Of a DNA stretch of 25,636 nt, positions 1 through 7,815 are shown piece after piece. Position numbers and translations under genes: made by a program. A model generated the notes under the pieces. The model saw only the letters and a list, made by a program, of their open reading frames with translations. It was not told the DNA's origin and ran no database searches. Positions within the stretch are counted from its first letter, which is position 1. The number at the start of each line of letters is the position of its first letter. This stretch comes from a virus: the IMG/VR virus record IMGVR_UViG_3300025426_000112, positions 1-25,636 of that record; one strand, written 5' to 3'.

Positions 1-1
1 A

Positions 2-115
2 GCAAAGATGTTCGCTCTCATGTTTGAGATGGGTTACAACTCAGCCATGGATGACATTGAACAGCAGGGATTGCAAATGGGCTATCTCATGACCCACACA
101 ATGGGCAATGCTTAA
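2..115 (+). CDS. 3' end of a convergent plus-strand gene, unknown function
   Basis: The left edge holds 37 codons of an open frame that ends in TAA, with no start in view except internal ATGs. The visible tail is Met- and Gln-rich (for example SAMDDIEQQGLQMG), looks like ordinary protein and is free of stops. It is the only plausible gene on the plus strand. It converges on the large minus-strand block, and its stop codon touches the A-run that forms the U-tract of the opposing terminator. I do not recognise the family. It may belong to the replication or packaging half of the genome, read the other way, but that is inference. A chance open frame of this length cannot be excluded. Confidence 0.5.
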   Translation, partial: AKMFALMFEMGYNSAMDDIEQQGLQMGYLMTHTMGNA

Positions 116-140
116 AAAAAGGGGGGGCCGAAACCCCCCC
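114..140 (-). terminator. Strong intrinsic terminator ending the late minus-strand block
   Basis: Read on the minus strand, seven G, a six-base loop TTTCGG and seven C are followed directly by seven T. This is a textbook rho-independent terminator with an all-GC stem. It lies 29 bases past the stop of the last minus-strand gene. On the plus strand the hairpin is followed by AAACTTCC with no T-run, so it mainly serves the minus strand. It marks the 3' end of the whole 25 kb transcription block. Confidence 0.9.
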
Positions 141-169
141 AAACTTCCTTTGCAAGGCAACTGCTAGGA

Positions 170-1843
170 TTACTGTCCTTCGGGTGTTAATGCACCACCC
201 AATTGAGATAAAGCACCAGAGACAGCAGGAGCCATCTCTCTCATGACTTCAGGTCTATCTTGGGCCATCTTGGTCAACACACGCATAGATGCTGGGTTAT
301 AAATAGCACCAGTGGCCAACAAAGGCAACATACCAGTCAATTTGTTTGCTCCAGCCTCCACCAAAGATGCCGCGGGTTTATTCACCAGGCCAGCCGCCAA
401 CAAACGACCTGCTGTGCCACTATCGGGTACATTCTGTCCCAATATCCTGGTGGCCGCCTCAGAAAGGCCTACGTTCTCACCAGTACCGCTGGCTTTACCA
501 GAACGCCCAGCAGACTGTGCAATGCGTCCTTCGAGCTGTTGAGGGGTAAAGACACCCTCAGTGGCCCCGCGCATTGCTGAGGCCGCCTCAACGGGTTGCA
601 GGCCCTTAAATACTGCATGAGCTTTAGAGAGCATACCTGCGGCACTGGGATTTTGAATCTCCAGCTCTTTTCTGAATGCGTTTAAAAAGTTTTGATAAGC
701 ACGTCCCATCACAGCATTTCCATTAGTAAAGTGCTTGTTTGCCTCTTCACTTAGATATTGCTCTTGGTTTCTGAATTGCTCACCGTTATAGTACTTCTGC
801 ATATCCAAGTCATTGAGAATGTTATTCACAACATCGTGCTCGATGATATTAGACTGCTTTGGATTTAGATTTTTAGTGGTGTTCGCCAATGCATTGAATA
901 AACGCTCTTGAGGTAAAGTTTTGGTGGCTTTGTCATAAAAGTCATTTTTTAAAGATGCATTTTGAAGTACATCGTTATAAAGATCTCCAACTTTATTTTG
1001 AATGTACTCAATCATTTGCTTACCAGCAGGCACATTGTCTGGAATCTTTTCCTTCAATGGAGCCAATATTTTATTGCCCATGGCTTTGTTGAAGTCTTCA
1101 AATGATTTACCCAAAGAGGCAGTGATCATAGAACCCGCCAAAGGCAAACTACTGAGTTTTTTCTCAATGTTTTGCGCCATGGGTCCGATGACAGGCATTT
1201 CAGACATTAATTGACCAGGGGTAAAGTACTTCATCCCCAAGTCTTTGAGCTGTTGCATACCCTGAGATACAGTTGGGTTCATGATCATTTGACCAGCCTT
1301 ACCCATGGCCGCACCTAAACCCATGCCTTCCATGCCCTGCATACCCTTTGATTTTAGGTAGTCAAGGTAACCCTGCTCTGGATTGGTCTCTGTGGGCGTT
1401 GCCATGGCTTGTGCACCACCCTTAACCGCCATTTGAGACAAAGGTCCAAGCTTAGATACAGCGCTGATTTCAGGGGCCAGCATCATGGGCAGGATTTGAC
1501 CAGCCAACTCTCCGCCTTTGGCTGGACCAGCCCCACCCATTTCGATGGCTTTCTCCATCATGGCTCTTTTAAGGTTGGCCGCGGAGTTTGAACCCACCAT
1601 TTGGCCAACAGCGGCCACAGGATCCATTAAACCAGCGCCAGCACCCAATGCCGAGCCAGCCAGCATTCCACCAATAGAAGGGCCTTGTGGGGCCTTTGGA
1701 GAGGGTGTTTGAGCCGCAACAGGGGCATTCGCGGCTTGGCTCTTTGGAATAATGTCCGTTTCAATGGCATGAACTATTTCATCATGGCTCATTGAATCAG
1801 GAAAATTAACCGTTCCAACATTGGGTATGTTTACGCTTGGCAT
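170..1843 (-). CDS. Putative internal virion / DNA ejection protein
   Basis: This 557-residue protein is the last gene of the late block. Its N-terminus, around residues 1-35, has the form VNIPNVGTVNFPDSMSHDEI followed by AI. This short module recurs at the start of large internal proteins of podoviruses. It is followed by a Pro/Ala linker and a long Gly/Ala/Met-rich stretch (about residues 55-190) with features such as GGMLAGSALGAGAG, which resembles membrane-interacting helices. The middle (about 250-420) is charged and helical, and the C-terminus is again Ala/Gly-rich. ATG with AAGG seven bases upstream supports the start. Position after a gp10-like hub and three other large low-complexity proteins parallels P22 genes 7, 20 and 16, which are ejected into the host with the DNA. 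The role is inferred from position and composition, not from a catalytic motif. Confidence 0.6.
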   Translation of the reverse strand: MPSVNIPNVGTVNFPDSMSHDEIVHAIETDIIPKSQAANAPVAAQTPSPKAPQGPSIGGMLAGSALGAGAGLMDPVAAVGQMVGSNSAANLKRAMMEKAIEMGGAGPAKGGELAGQILPMMLAPEISAVSKLGPLSQMAVKGGAQAMATPTETNPEQGYLDYLKSKGMQGMEGMGLGAAMGKAGQMIMNPTVSQGMQQLKDLGMKYFTPGQLMSEMPVIGPMAQNIEKKLSSLPLAGSMITASLGKSFEDFNKAMGNKILAPLKEKIPDNVPAGKQMIEYIQNKVGDLYNDVLQNASLKNDFYDKATKTLPQERLFNALANTTKNLNPKQSNIIEHDVVNNILNDLDMQKYYNGEQFRNQEQYLSEEANKHFTNGNAVMGRAYQNFLNAFRKELEIQNPSAAGMLSKAHAVFKGLQPVEAASAMRGATEGVFTPQQLEGRIAQSAGRSGKASGTGENVGLSEAATRILGQNVPDSGTAGRLLAAGLVNKPAASLVEAGANKLTGMLPLLATGAIYNPASMRVLTKMAQDRPEVMREMAPAVSGALSQLGGALTPEGQ

Positions 1844-1845
1844 GA

Positions 1846-3702
1846 TTAACCTTGTGGCGTGTAATCAAAAGACCCATTTGCTTTGGGCACGAGTTTTGGA
1901 GACGCAGGCTTTGGTGTTCCTTGTGGTGGTCCAAGTTCATCAGGCTCCAAGAACACAGGCTTGAGGCCATTGGCTTGGCGTTGAATATTCTTGAGTCCAT
2001 TCTGTGTGTATCTTTGAATAGTATCAAGAGCTTTGTCGAAATCAGCCGCCTTCATTTGTGGGTCAAGACTTGCAATCAATGATGTAATTTTTTGACCTTC
2101 AGCATTGGACAAGCTTCCCAAGCCTCTCATGTTGTTCACGTTTTGCATGAACTGCTGAGATTGAATCACTTTAAGTTCATTGCCAAATGCGCGAGCATCA
2201 GTTGCAGGGATTGATTGAGCAATACCGCCAATGAGGGGAAGAGTTCCCGCTGTACGGCCAGGGTGACTCCGCAAAACCTCAACTTGCGCTGACAAGTTTT
2301 TGAGCGGTCCCTCTTGTTGCTTCAATAACTCAAGGCGCTTGGTTTCTTTTTCATCAGCCTTGTCATTCGCTTCTTTTATTTTTTGATTCAAAGCATCTCT
2401 ACGCATATCAGCACCTTGTTGCATGATCGCGCGTGTCATTTGTTGATTGACCACGGTATTGTTCATGGCCGTCTCTCTATCAAAATGCGAATTCATTTGA
2501 TTCAACATATTGTTTGCAAGAGTGGCGGCTTTTTCCTGATCCATCGATGGATACATCTTGGCATACTTAGAAGCCATGTCTTTGTATGCTTTTCCTGCTG
2601 GTCCCATTTGATCAGCCAAAATGTACAAAGAATCAAATGGTGTGCCTTGATCAGACAAATCATTCATTAGACCTTGAGCCTTGAAGTTCTTGAGCGTACC
2701 CGCGGCTTTATCGTATGCGGCCAAACTGTCACCACTGAGTCGAGCATAAGTATTAAGCTGTTCAGGGTCAAAGACAAATTTTGTCTCTTTTGTTCCATCA
2801 GACTTCGTAACTTCTTTAGGCGCAAACATTTTAGATCCAGCATCATTGATGGCAAGCTGGCGTTGTTGGTTGATGGCGTCTTGAAGAATTTTGGGGTCGC
2901 CAGTGATTTGAGCCAACATACGGGCTTTTTCCATACTGAGCGTATTGCCTGGTCCAGAGTACAAGTCGCCAACAACTTTTTGTACGTCTTTTTGCTTTTG
3001 GGTTTCAGACATTGCTTTACCCAACTCAATTCGAGCCATCAAGTCTTTACGCTCTTGCTCTTTTTCAGTTTCGTTGGCTTTACCAATAGCACCCGCCGCG
3101 TTTCCTAAAGCTTCTCCAAAAGATCCAGTTCTTGTGGGTGCCAAAAAACCTTGAGCCAACGCCAACCATCTTGGATCAAGGCCCAAGAAGTTATCTTTAC
3201 CACCATTGACTCTTTTGTCTAGACTCTCTGCAAGCTTCTTTTGCGCCTGTTCTGTCATTTCCATACCTTCATTGGTATAAGACTGATTCGTCTTAATTCC
3301 ACCCAATTGGCTTTTATCTGCGGTTGCAGAAACAGGAGAAGGTACTTGAGAAGATGAAACAGGAGCCGCAGAAAGTCCGCCTTGTGGCTGGATTTGAGCG
3401 GGAGGTGCGCTTGGTGCTGAAGGAGCAGACAAAGGTGCCGTTTGAGCACTAGGTTCAGGAATCGTTGGAGGAGCCAAAGACACACCAGGATTAGACACTG
3501 GAGGTTGAACACCAGGTGGAAGTGGGTTCATGGCTAATTTGTTGGCAATTTGAAGAGGTCCAATTGATGAAGGGGTAACAGCCGCCCTTGCACCAAGCGT
3601 GGGACCACCAGTCAACTGATTCAAAATTTCATTTGTAGTCAGTGATGTCGGGTCAGCGTACTGATCACGATTTGGATCATATGGAGTTACATTTGTTCCC
3701 AT
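1846..3702 (-). CDS. Putative internal virion / ejection protein, coiled-coil rich
   Basis: A 618-residue protein. Residues 1-45 are polar, and about 55-130 form a Pro/Ser/Ala-rich linker (PSAPSAPPAQIQPQGG). About 130-600 is mostly charged helix with Lys/Glu/Gln heptad-like segments, such as KIKEANDKADEKETKRLELL near residue 440. The C-terminal part carries RGLGSLSNAEGQKITSLIAS, which I recognise as a recurring module at the ends of phage internal or ejection proteins. No signal peptide, obvious membrane segment or enzyme motif is seen. The upstream gene stops just two bases before this start, and the downstream gene starts two bases past this stop, so translation is probably coupled. The SD is weak (GGGA about ten bases upstream). 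By position it is a candidate analogue of P22 gp20 or gp16. A role in the virion is likely; the exact job is not shown. Confidence 0.6.
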   Translation of the reverse strand: MGTNVTPYDPNRDQYADPTSLTTNEILNQLTGGPTLGARAAVTPSSIGPLQIANKLAMNPLPPGVQPPVSNPGVSLAPPTIPEPSAQTAPLSAPSAPSAPPAQIQPQGGLSAAPVSSSQVPSPVSATADKSQLGGIKTNQSYTNEGMEMTEQAQKKLAESLDKRVNGGKDNFLGLDPRWLALAQGFLAPTRTGSFGEALGNAAGAIGKANETEKEQERKDLMARIELGKAMSETQKQKDVQKVVGDLYSGPGNTLSMEKARMLAQITGDPKILQDAINQQRQLAINDAGSKMFAPKEVTKSDGTKETKFVFDPEQLNTYARLSGDSLAAYDKAAGTLKNFKAQGLMNDLSDQGTPFDSLYILADQMGPAGKAYKDMASKYAKMYPSMDQEKAATLANNMLNQMNSHFDRETAMNNTVVNQQMTRAIMQQGADMRRDALNQKIKEANDKADEKETKRLELLKQQEGPLKNLSAQVEVLRSHPGRTAGTLPLIGGIAQSIPATDARAFGNELKVIQSQQFMQNVNNMRGLGSLSNAEGQKITSLIASLDPQMKAADFDKALDTIQRYTQNGLKNIQRQANGLKPVFLEPDELGPPQGTPKPASPKLVPKANGSFDYTPQG

Positions 3703-3704
3703 TA

Positions 3705-4877
3705 TTATGAATTCCCATAATTCGTTGAATAATCTGTTGTATCACTGGAAACGTTGTTTTGATTCATCAAATCATTGACTGGATTACTTGAAGGAACAAA
3801 AGTTCCATAGGCGTTGTAGTATCCAATTGGCTCACCTTTTGAGTTGTATTCAATTTGACCAGCTTGGCTTGTTCCAGTAGAGCTTCCTGAATAATCCATG
3901 GTTCCAACGGAACTTGCTCCACTTCCACCCATTGTGTCTCCAGTAGTTCCAGTATTTACCGTACCACTGCTTGACCCCCCGAGTAGATTGCTTAGGGATG
4001 TAGTGATTCCACTTAATGTTCCAGAGGGCAAAGAATTTAACAAAGAACCAGCCGCAAGCAATTGTGACGCTTGTGATGGGCCATAAACTGATGCAGGACC
4101 ATTGTAATTTGTAGTTGATGTCGTAGGTACTGTATACCCTTTTAATAGCCCTGCGGCGTTTGTGGCTTGCGTCAATGGTGCATTGATGATTGCTTGATTT
4201 TGAGCCTGCTGTTGAGCACCCAAAGTGGACTGTTCTGTCAATGCAGAGTTTGCCGCATTTTGGCCTGAAACAGCCAAGTTTCCGCCTACATTTGCCGCAT
4301 TGGTCAAGTTACCCTGTTCGGTCAATGCATTACTTACAGCAGTGTTGTATGCATTTGCATTATTGGTATTTTCTTGAGCCAACAAACCAGCTTGCAACCC
4401 ACCCAATGTTTGACCTGTAGCATTTAATAGTCTGCTTGATCCAGTGTTGCCAGTTTGAGCACCTAAAGCCTGAAGCGCAGGTAAAACAGTAGTATTGATG
4501 TTTTGTTGGTTTGCCTGTTCCAATGACTTATTTACTGCCGCTACATTTGGGTTGTAAAAAGCATTGATTTGAGATGGAGTAATACCACCAGCCGCAGTGC
4601 TCAAAGCGCCAGTAGCGGTACTCAATGGTGCTTGATATGTTTGAGCCGCTGTAGGAGCCGCCGCAAAAGCGCTTGTCTGGTTGCTTGACAAAGGAGCAAC
4701 AAGTTGATTGCTTGGAATAGCTAAGGCAGAATTTCCTGCGTTTGCAAGATTATTTAGATAAGATTGGTAATCAGAAAAGCCAGGAGCAAGTCCAGTTGTT
4801 GCCGTGGTCGTTGTGCTGACATTAGCTGGTGCTGTTCCCTGAAATAATGCTGATACAGGATTTGTATTCGTTGTCAT
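3705..4877 (-). CDS. Putative virion protein, Ala/Asn/Gln-rich (ejection-protein-like)
   Basis: A 390-residue low-charge protein dominated by Ala, Asn, Gln, Thr and Ser. The region around residues 105-165 has the pattern FYNPNVAAVNKSLEQ, then a run of Gln/Asn helix, then GAQTGNTGSSRLLNATGQ. This layout (aromatic-NP start, long helix, G-x-x-x-x-S-R) is one I know from structural proteins of uncultured aquatic podoviruses. The C-terminal third is a Gly/Ser/Thr-rich, probably disordered tail. Its first residues, MTTNTNP-SAL, nearly repeat those of the upstream neighbour (MTTNTDPSAL). It overlaps that gene by ATGA and has AAAGG about six bases before the start. It sits where P22 has gene 7. No enzymatic motif is present. 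It could equally be a minor tail protein. Confidence 0.55.
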   Translation of the reverse strand: MTTNTNPVSALFQGTAPANVSTTTTATTGLAPGFSDYQSYLNNLANAGNSALAIPSNQLVAPLSSNQTSAFAAAPTAAQTYQAPLSTATGALSTAAGGITPSQINAFYNPNVAAVNKSLEQANQQNINTTVLPALQALGAQTGNTGSSRLLNATGQTLGGLQAGLLAQENTNNANAYNTAVSNALTEQGNLTNAANVGGNLAVSGQNAANSALTEQSTLGAQQQAQNQAIINAPLTQATNAAGLLKGYTVPTTSTTNYNGPASVYGPSQASQLLAAGSLLNSLPSGTLSGITTSLSNLLGGSSSGTVNTGTTGDTMGGSGASSVGTMDYSGSSTGTSQAGQIEYNSKGEPIGYYNAYGTFVPSSNPVNDLMNQNNVSSDTTDYSTNYGNS

Positions 4878-7543
4878 TTTTTACCTTTCAGGTAATCTAG
4901 TGGTGATTTTAATGCTGGAGGAGGCAAATCATCAACTTTCGCAGATCTTGCTCTGGCTCGAATTTCTTCCATCATTTTATAGAGTTTGTCAGTTCCTGCT
5001 TTGGTAGAACCGTTACCCAGTGCAGAAACTACGTCAGCAGGGAAAACAAATTCACCATCAGCCAACCATGCAGGGATGTCATCAGACTGTCCATCACCTT
5101 TTCCTGCGACGTGAGCACCATGCTTAAAGCTTTGACGTCCACCAGGACCTGGAAGTGCTCCTATAGGGGCAACGTATCCACCTTTTTTGAACGCAGGCTC
5201 TGAGGCTTTTGCTGACTCATCAACAGACTGGCCTTCGACATTCTTTGTTGCCAATTGATCTGCAACCGACAAAGGCGGCTGGCCATAGTTATAGTAGTTC
5301 ACGGGTTGCTCCGATTTTGTTTGAAGTGGACTAGACTTTTCATTTGAAGCTTGACTTGCGTTGACAATATCTTCAAGTTTGGCAAGAGGGTTTTTAAATG
5401 GTTGATTAAGCAAATATGATCTGAGAACATTTTCCACTGCTCCAGGGTATGCCGCACCATATTGAGGTTGCTGTGTTGTTGGAACAGTAGTAGTTGCAGG
5501 AGTTGTTTTAGTGGTTTGAGTTGCGGAACCTCCGCCACCACCACCCCCGCCGCCTCCGCCGCCTCCGCCGCCGCCCCCACCAGGGGTAATAACGGTCGGT
5601 TTACCTCCAGGAGTTATGACAGTTCCTCCACCACCAGGCGTTATTACCGTTCCACCGCCAGTATTTGTCAGATCAACGTGAGCCACAGTTCCATCAGAAA
5701 GTTTCACGGATGGCAAAGTTGAAAGGTCACCCGTATACGTTCCAGAAGAACCAGTTACGGTAACAGGTTTTAAGTCAGAGCCAGCACCAAATTCTTCTGA
5801 ATTTGATGAAAGTAAATTTCCGTCAGCATCATATTTGTCTGTTGTTTGAAGGCCAGTTACTTTGTCATAATTAACAACTTCATAACTTCCATCAGAATTG
5901 ACTGTTGTTGTCTCAGTTGTATTTAAAACTGGATCGTTGACAGTTTTAGTTACATTTCCATCTTCATCTAAAAATAAACTTTGTTTGATTCCAGTGTTTG
6001 GATCAGTGCTGACGATTGGATTGTCGGCAGACAATTTGGATGCATCGATTTGGTTGACGGGCATATCAAACATACTCTTGCCCAAGCCAGTGTCTGTTGA
6101 TGATGTGTGCTGTCCAAATTGTTCTGAATCAGCTCCAGGCTTTGCCGATGATGCAACCGTGGCCGCATTGGTCACACTATTTGGATCAATTACTTCACTA
6201 CCACCAGTATTCGTGCCTGCATTGACTGTTGCAACACCAGTTGTGCCGCCAGTTGATGTGGAACCAGTTGAAGTATTAGAAGTCGAAGAAGTACTACCAA
6301 TTTGGCTTTTAACTTCTTGAGCACCAGCCGCAATTGCCGCATTGATTGCTGTTTGACTAGCAGTTTGACCAGTCAATGTACCACCAATAACTTTATTGAC
6401 GGCCGCTTGTTGAGCCGCACTTAAAGAAGAGTAGCCTGGAATTTGTGATCCAATAATTGGAACTGCGGCACTGATTCCTCCTCCAACTAATGCAGTTAAT
6501 GGATCAGCTTTACCCTGAGAAGATATTTCTGCACCCGTCAATGCACTAGTTGCACCTCCAAGAACTTTACTTGCAGTAGATCCTAAAGTATCAGAAGTTG
6601 CAGATGAAACAGCGTTTCCAACATATGGAGCGGCAGTGATTGCACCTTCACTTAAAGCGGCACTAGTCAAAGCCTTTCCCAAATTTCCTGTTTGAGCATA
6701 TGTGTTTGCTCCGCTCACCAAAGGAATGAATTCACCATTACCTGTGGCCGCCAAAGCTAAATCAACAACTGGAGCAATGAAATTTCCAAATCCACCAAGA
6801 ACGGAACCAGAAGAACCACGAGTCCATGAATAATTTGCGCTTATGTCTTTTGGAACAACTACATTACCGTTTGCATCAGTAGTAAATGCAACAGTATCAG
6901 TACCGCCTCGCGTTGGGTTTCCTGCTTGATAAGCATAAACTCCATTTCCCATGGGGGTAACATTTACACCGTTCAATGTGTAAATTGTTGCTCCAGTATC
7001 AGGATCAGTTGAAGTCTGAAGTTGTCCACCTTTAAGAATTGCAGAACCACCAACTTGCAACTGTGGGTTTTGAGAAACCAACTGCGATGTAGAAAGATAA
7101 TTTTCTCTAGCAGTTTTGCTATCAACACCAGTCACGCCAGCCGCTTGGTCAGTGCTAATACCAAATTGATTTACAGCTTCACCAATCAAAGCATTGTTTG
7201 CATTTGGATTGGCCGCATACCATTGACTAAATCCAGCCAGACCAGTTGGAGGTGTAGAACCTGTTGCTTGTATGTTTCCTTGTGGTGCTGTTGATCCAAC
7301 TACAGCGGGTGTAGATGTTGCCGAAGTAGTACCAGCATTTGCAACAGGAGGAGCAGTCAATGCAGAATACTGACTTCCAATAACATCACCAGTTGTACCG
7401 TAATGCTGTGCAAGTGCAGATGTAAGTCCCGATGTCAATCCACCAATAGACTGAACCGCCTGAGCAACTTGTGCAGGCGTAGCAGTAGGGTTAGCCGCAA
7501 AGTATTGGCTGACAAGTGCTGATGGATCGGTATTAGTTGTCAT
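4874..7543 (-). CDS. Large Gly/Ser/Thr-rich virion protein with poly-Gly tract and C-terminal DGEFV module
   Basis: An 889-residue protein with several visible parts. Residues 11-49 and 105-141 are two related helical repeats with the core Q-[YW]-[FY]-AANP. Residues 150-440 are Ala/Gly/Ser-rich, with a hydrophobic stretch around 250-370. About 485-625 holds beta-rich repeats of the DxxGN type (DEDGNVTK, YDADGNLLSS). Three copies of TVITPGG follow, then 18 consecutive Gly at 655-672. The C-terminal hundred residues contain FKKGGYV and GQSDDIPAWLADGEFV. The last motif (DxIPAxLxDGEFV, then LGxG) recurs at the ends of many tailed-phage virion proteins. No clear SD is seen; the start overlaps the previous stop as ATGA, so translation is probably coupled. 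It may be an internal or ejection protein or a tail component. Its motif content is virion-like, but its function is not established. Confidence 0.6.
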   Translation of the reverse strand: MTTNTDPSALVSQYFAANPTATPAQVAQAVQSIGGLTSGLTSALAQHYGTTGDVIGSQYSALTAPPVANAGTTSATSTPAVVGSTAPQGNIQATGSTPPTGLAGFSQWYAANPNANNALIGEAVNQFGISTDQAAGVTGVDSKTARENYLSTSQLVSQNPQLQVGGSAILKGGQLQTSTDPDTGATIYTLNGVNVTPMGNGVYAYQAGNPTRGGTDTVAFTTDANGNVVVPKDISANYSWTRGSSGSVLGGFGNFIAPVVDLALAATGNGEFIPLVSGANTYAQTGNLGKALTSAALSEGAITAAPYVGNAVSSATSDTLGSTASKVLGGATSALTGAEISSQGKADPLTALVGGGISAAVPIIGSQIPGYSSLSAAQQAAVNKVIGGTLTGQTASQTAINAAIAAGAQEVKSQIGSTSSTSNTSTGSTSTGGTTGVATVNAGTNTGGSEVIDPNSVTNAATVASSAKPGADSEQFGQHTSSTDTGLGKSMFDMPVNQIDASKLSADNPIVSTDPNTGIKQSLFLDEDGNVTKTVNDPVLNTTETTTVNSDGSYEVVNYDKVTGLQTTDKYDADGNLLSSNSEEFGAGSDLKPVTVTGSSGTYTGDLSTLPSVKLSDGTVAHVDLTNTGGGTVITPGGGGTVITPGGKPTVITPGGGGGGGGGGGGGGGGGGSATQTTKTTPATTTVPTTQQPQYGAAYPGAVENVLRSYLLNQPFKNPLAKLEDIVNASQASNEKSSPLQTKSEQPVNYYNYGQPPLSVADQLATKNVEGQSVDESAKASEPAFKKGGYVAPIGALPGPGGRQSFKHGAHVAGKGDGQSDDIPAWLADGEFVFPADVVSALGNGSTKAGTDKLYKMMEEIRARARSAKVDDLPPPALKSPLDYLKGKK
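5528..5581 (-). repeat. GGN microsatellite encoding 18 glycines
   Basis: Eighteen consecutive glycine codons (GGC, GGA, GGT, GGG mixed, mostly GGC/GGA) lie inside the 889-residue virion gene. The mixture of synonymous codons shows it is not a perfectly homogeneous repeat, but the GGC-GGC-GGA unit is repeated and could slip in multiples of three. It separates the repeat-rich body from the C-terminal module and probably acts as a flexible linker. Confidence 0.9.
5582..5650 (-). repeat. Three TVITPGG peptide repeats
   Basis: Three near-identical copies of T-V-I-T-P-G-G, separated by GG or KP, lie directly before the poly-Gly tract. The DNA copies differ at third codon positions, so the repeat is conserved at protein level rather than being a very recent DNA duplication. 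Confidence 0.85.
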
Positions 7544-7815
7544 TGCGGATTAGGTGAGAAGTTGTTTCTTAGGTCCAATGCCCACTTGTCCCAAGAGTCA
7601 TAACTGTATGGGTCAGGAACCTGTGAATTGTTAAAGAGGTCAATACCTTTTAATCCCACAGCCCAGCTTTGCCATATCGTTGTTGAATTTGGTATCTCCA
7701 ATTGATTCCCAGCAAACGCCTCACACATAAGTGAAGCCCAAGAATCAAAAGTATGGTATCTTGGATCATAGATAAGCGGTGTGACATTGATTTGATTGTA
7801 TGGAATTAAACTCAT
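7540..7815 (-). CDS. Small Trp-repeat protein, probable minor virion component
   Basis: A 91-residue protein with three imperfect repeats of an aromatic motif: FDSWASLMCEAFAGN, IWQSWAVGLKGIDLFNN and YDSWDKWALDLRNNF. Each has a W(x)nWA-like core followed by a helix ending in Asn. Small phage proteins with DW-x-x-WA repeats are familiar to me from tail-region genes of podoviruses, but I know no established function. GAGGGG about eight bases upstream of the ATG is a good ribosome site. The gene overlaps both neighbours by ATGA (7812-7815 and 7540-7543), placing it between the gp10-like hub and the large virion protein. In P22 this place holds the needle and a small assembly gene; that comparison is positional only. 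Confidence 0.6.
   Translation of the reverse strand: MSLIPYNQINVTPLIYDPRYHTFDSWASLMCEAFAGNQLEIPNSTTIWQSWAVGLKGIDLFNNSQVPDPYSYDSWDKWALDLRNNFSPNPQ

Noticed and set aside
147-157. Small inverted repeat CCTT-TGC-AAGG next to the main terminator
   Set aside because: The stem is only four pairs with no U-tract; the 114-140 hairpin explains termination.
2667-3029. 120-residue minus-strand frame inside the 618-residue protein
   Set aside because: Composition is that of a shadow frame, there is no ribosome site and the main frame is convincingly coding.
5299-5580. Ala/Glu-rich minus-strand frame of 93 residues over the poly-Gly tract
   Set aside because: It arises from the shifted reading of GGN repeats and lacks a start signal.
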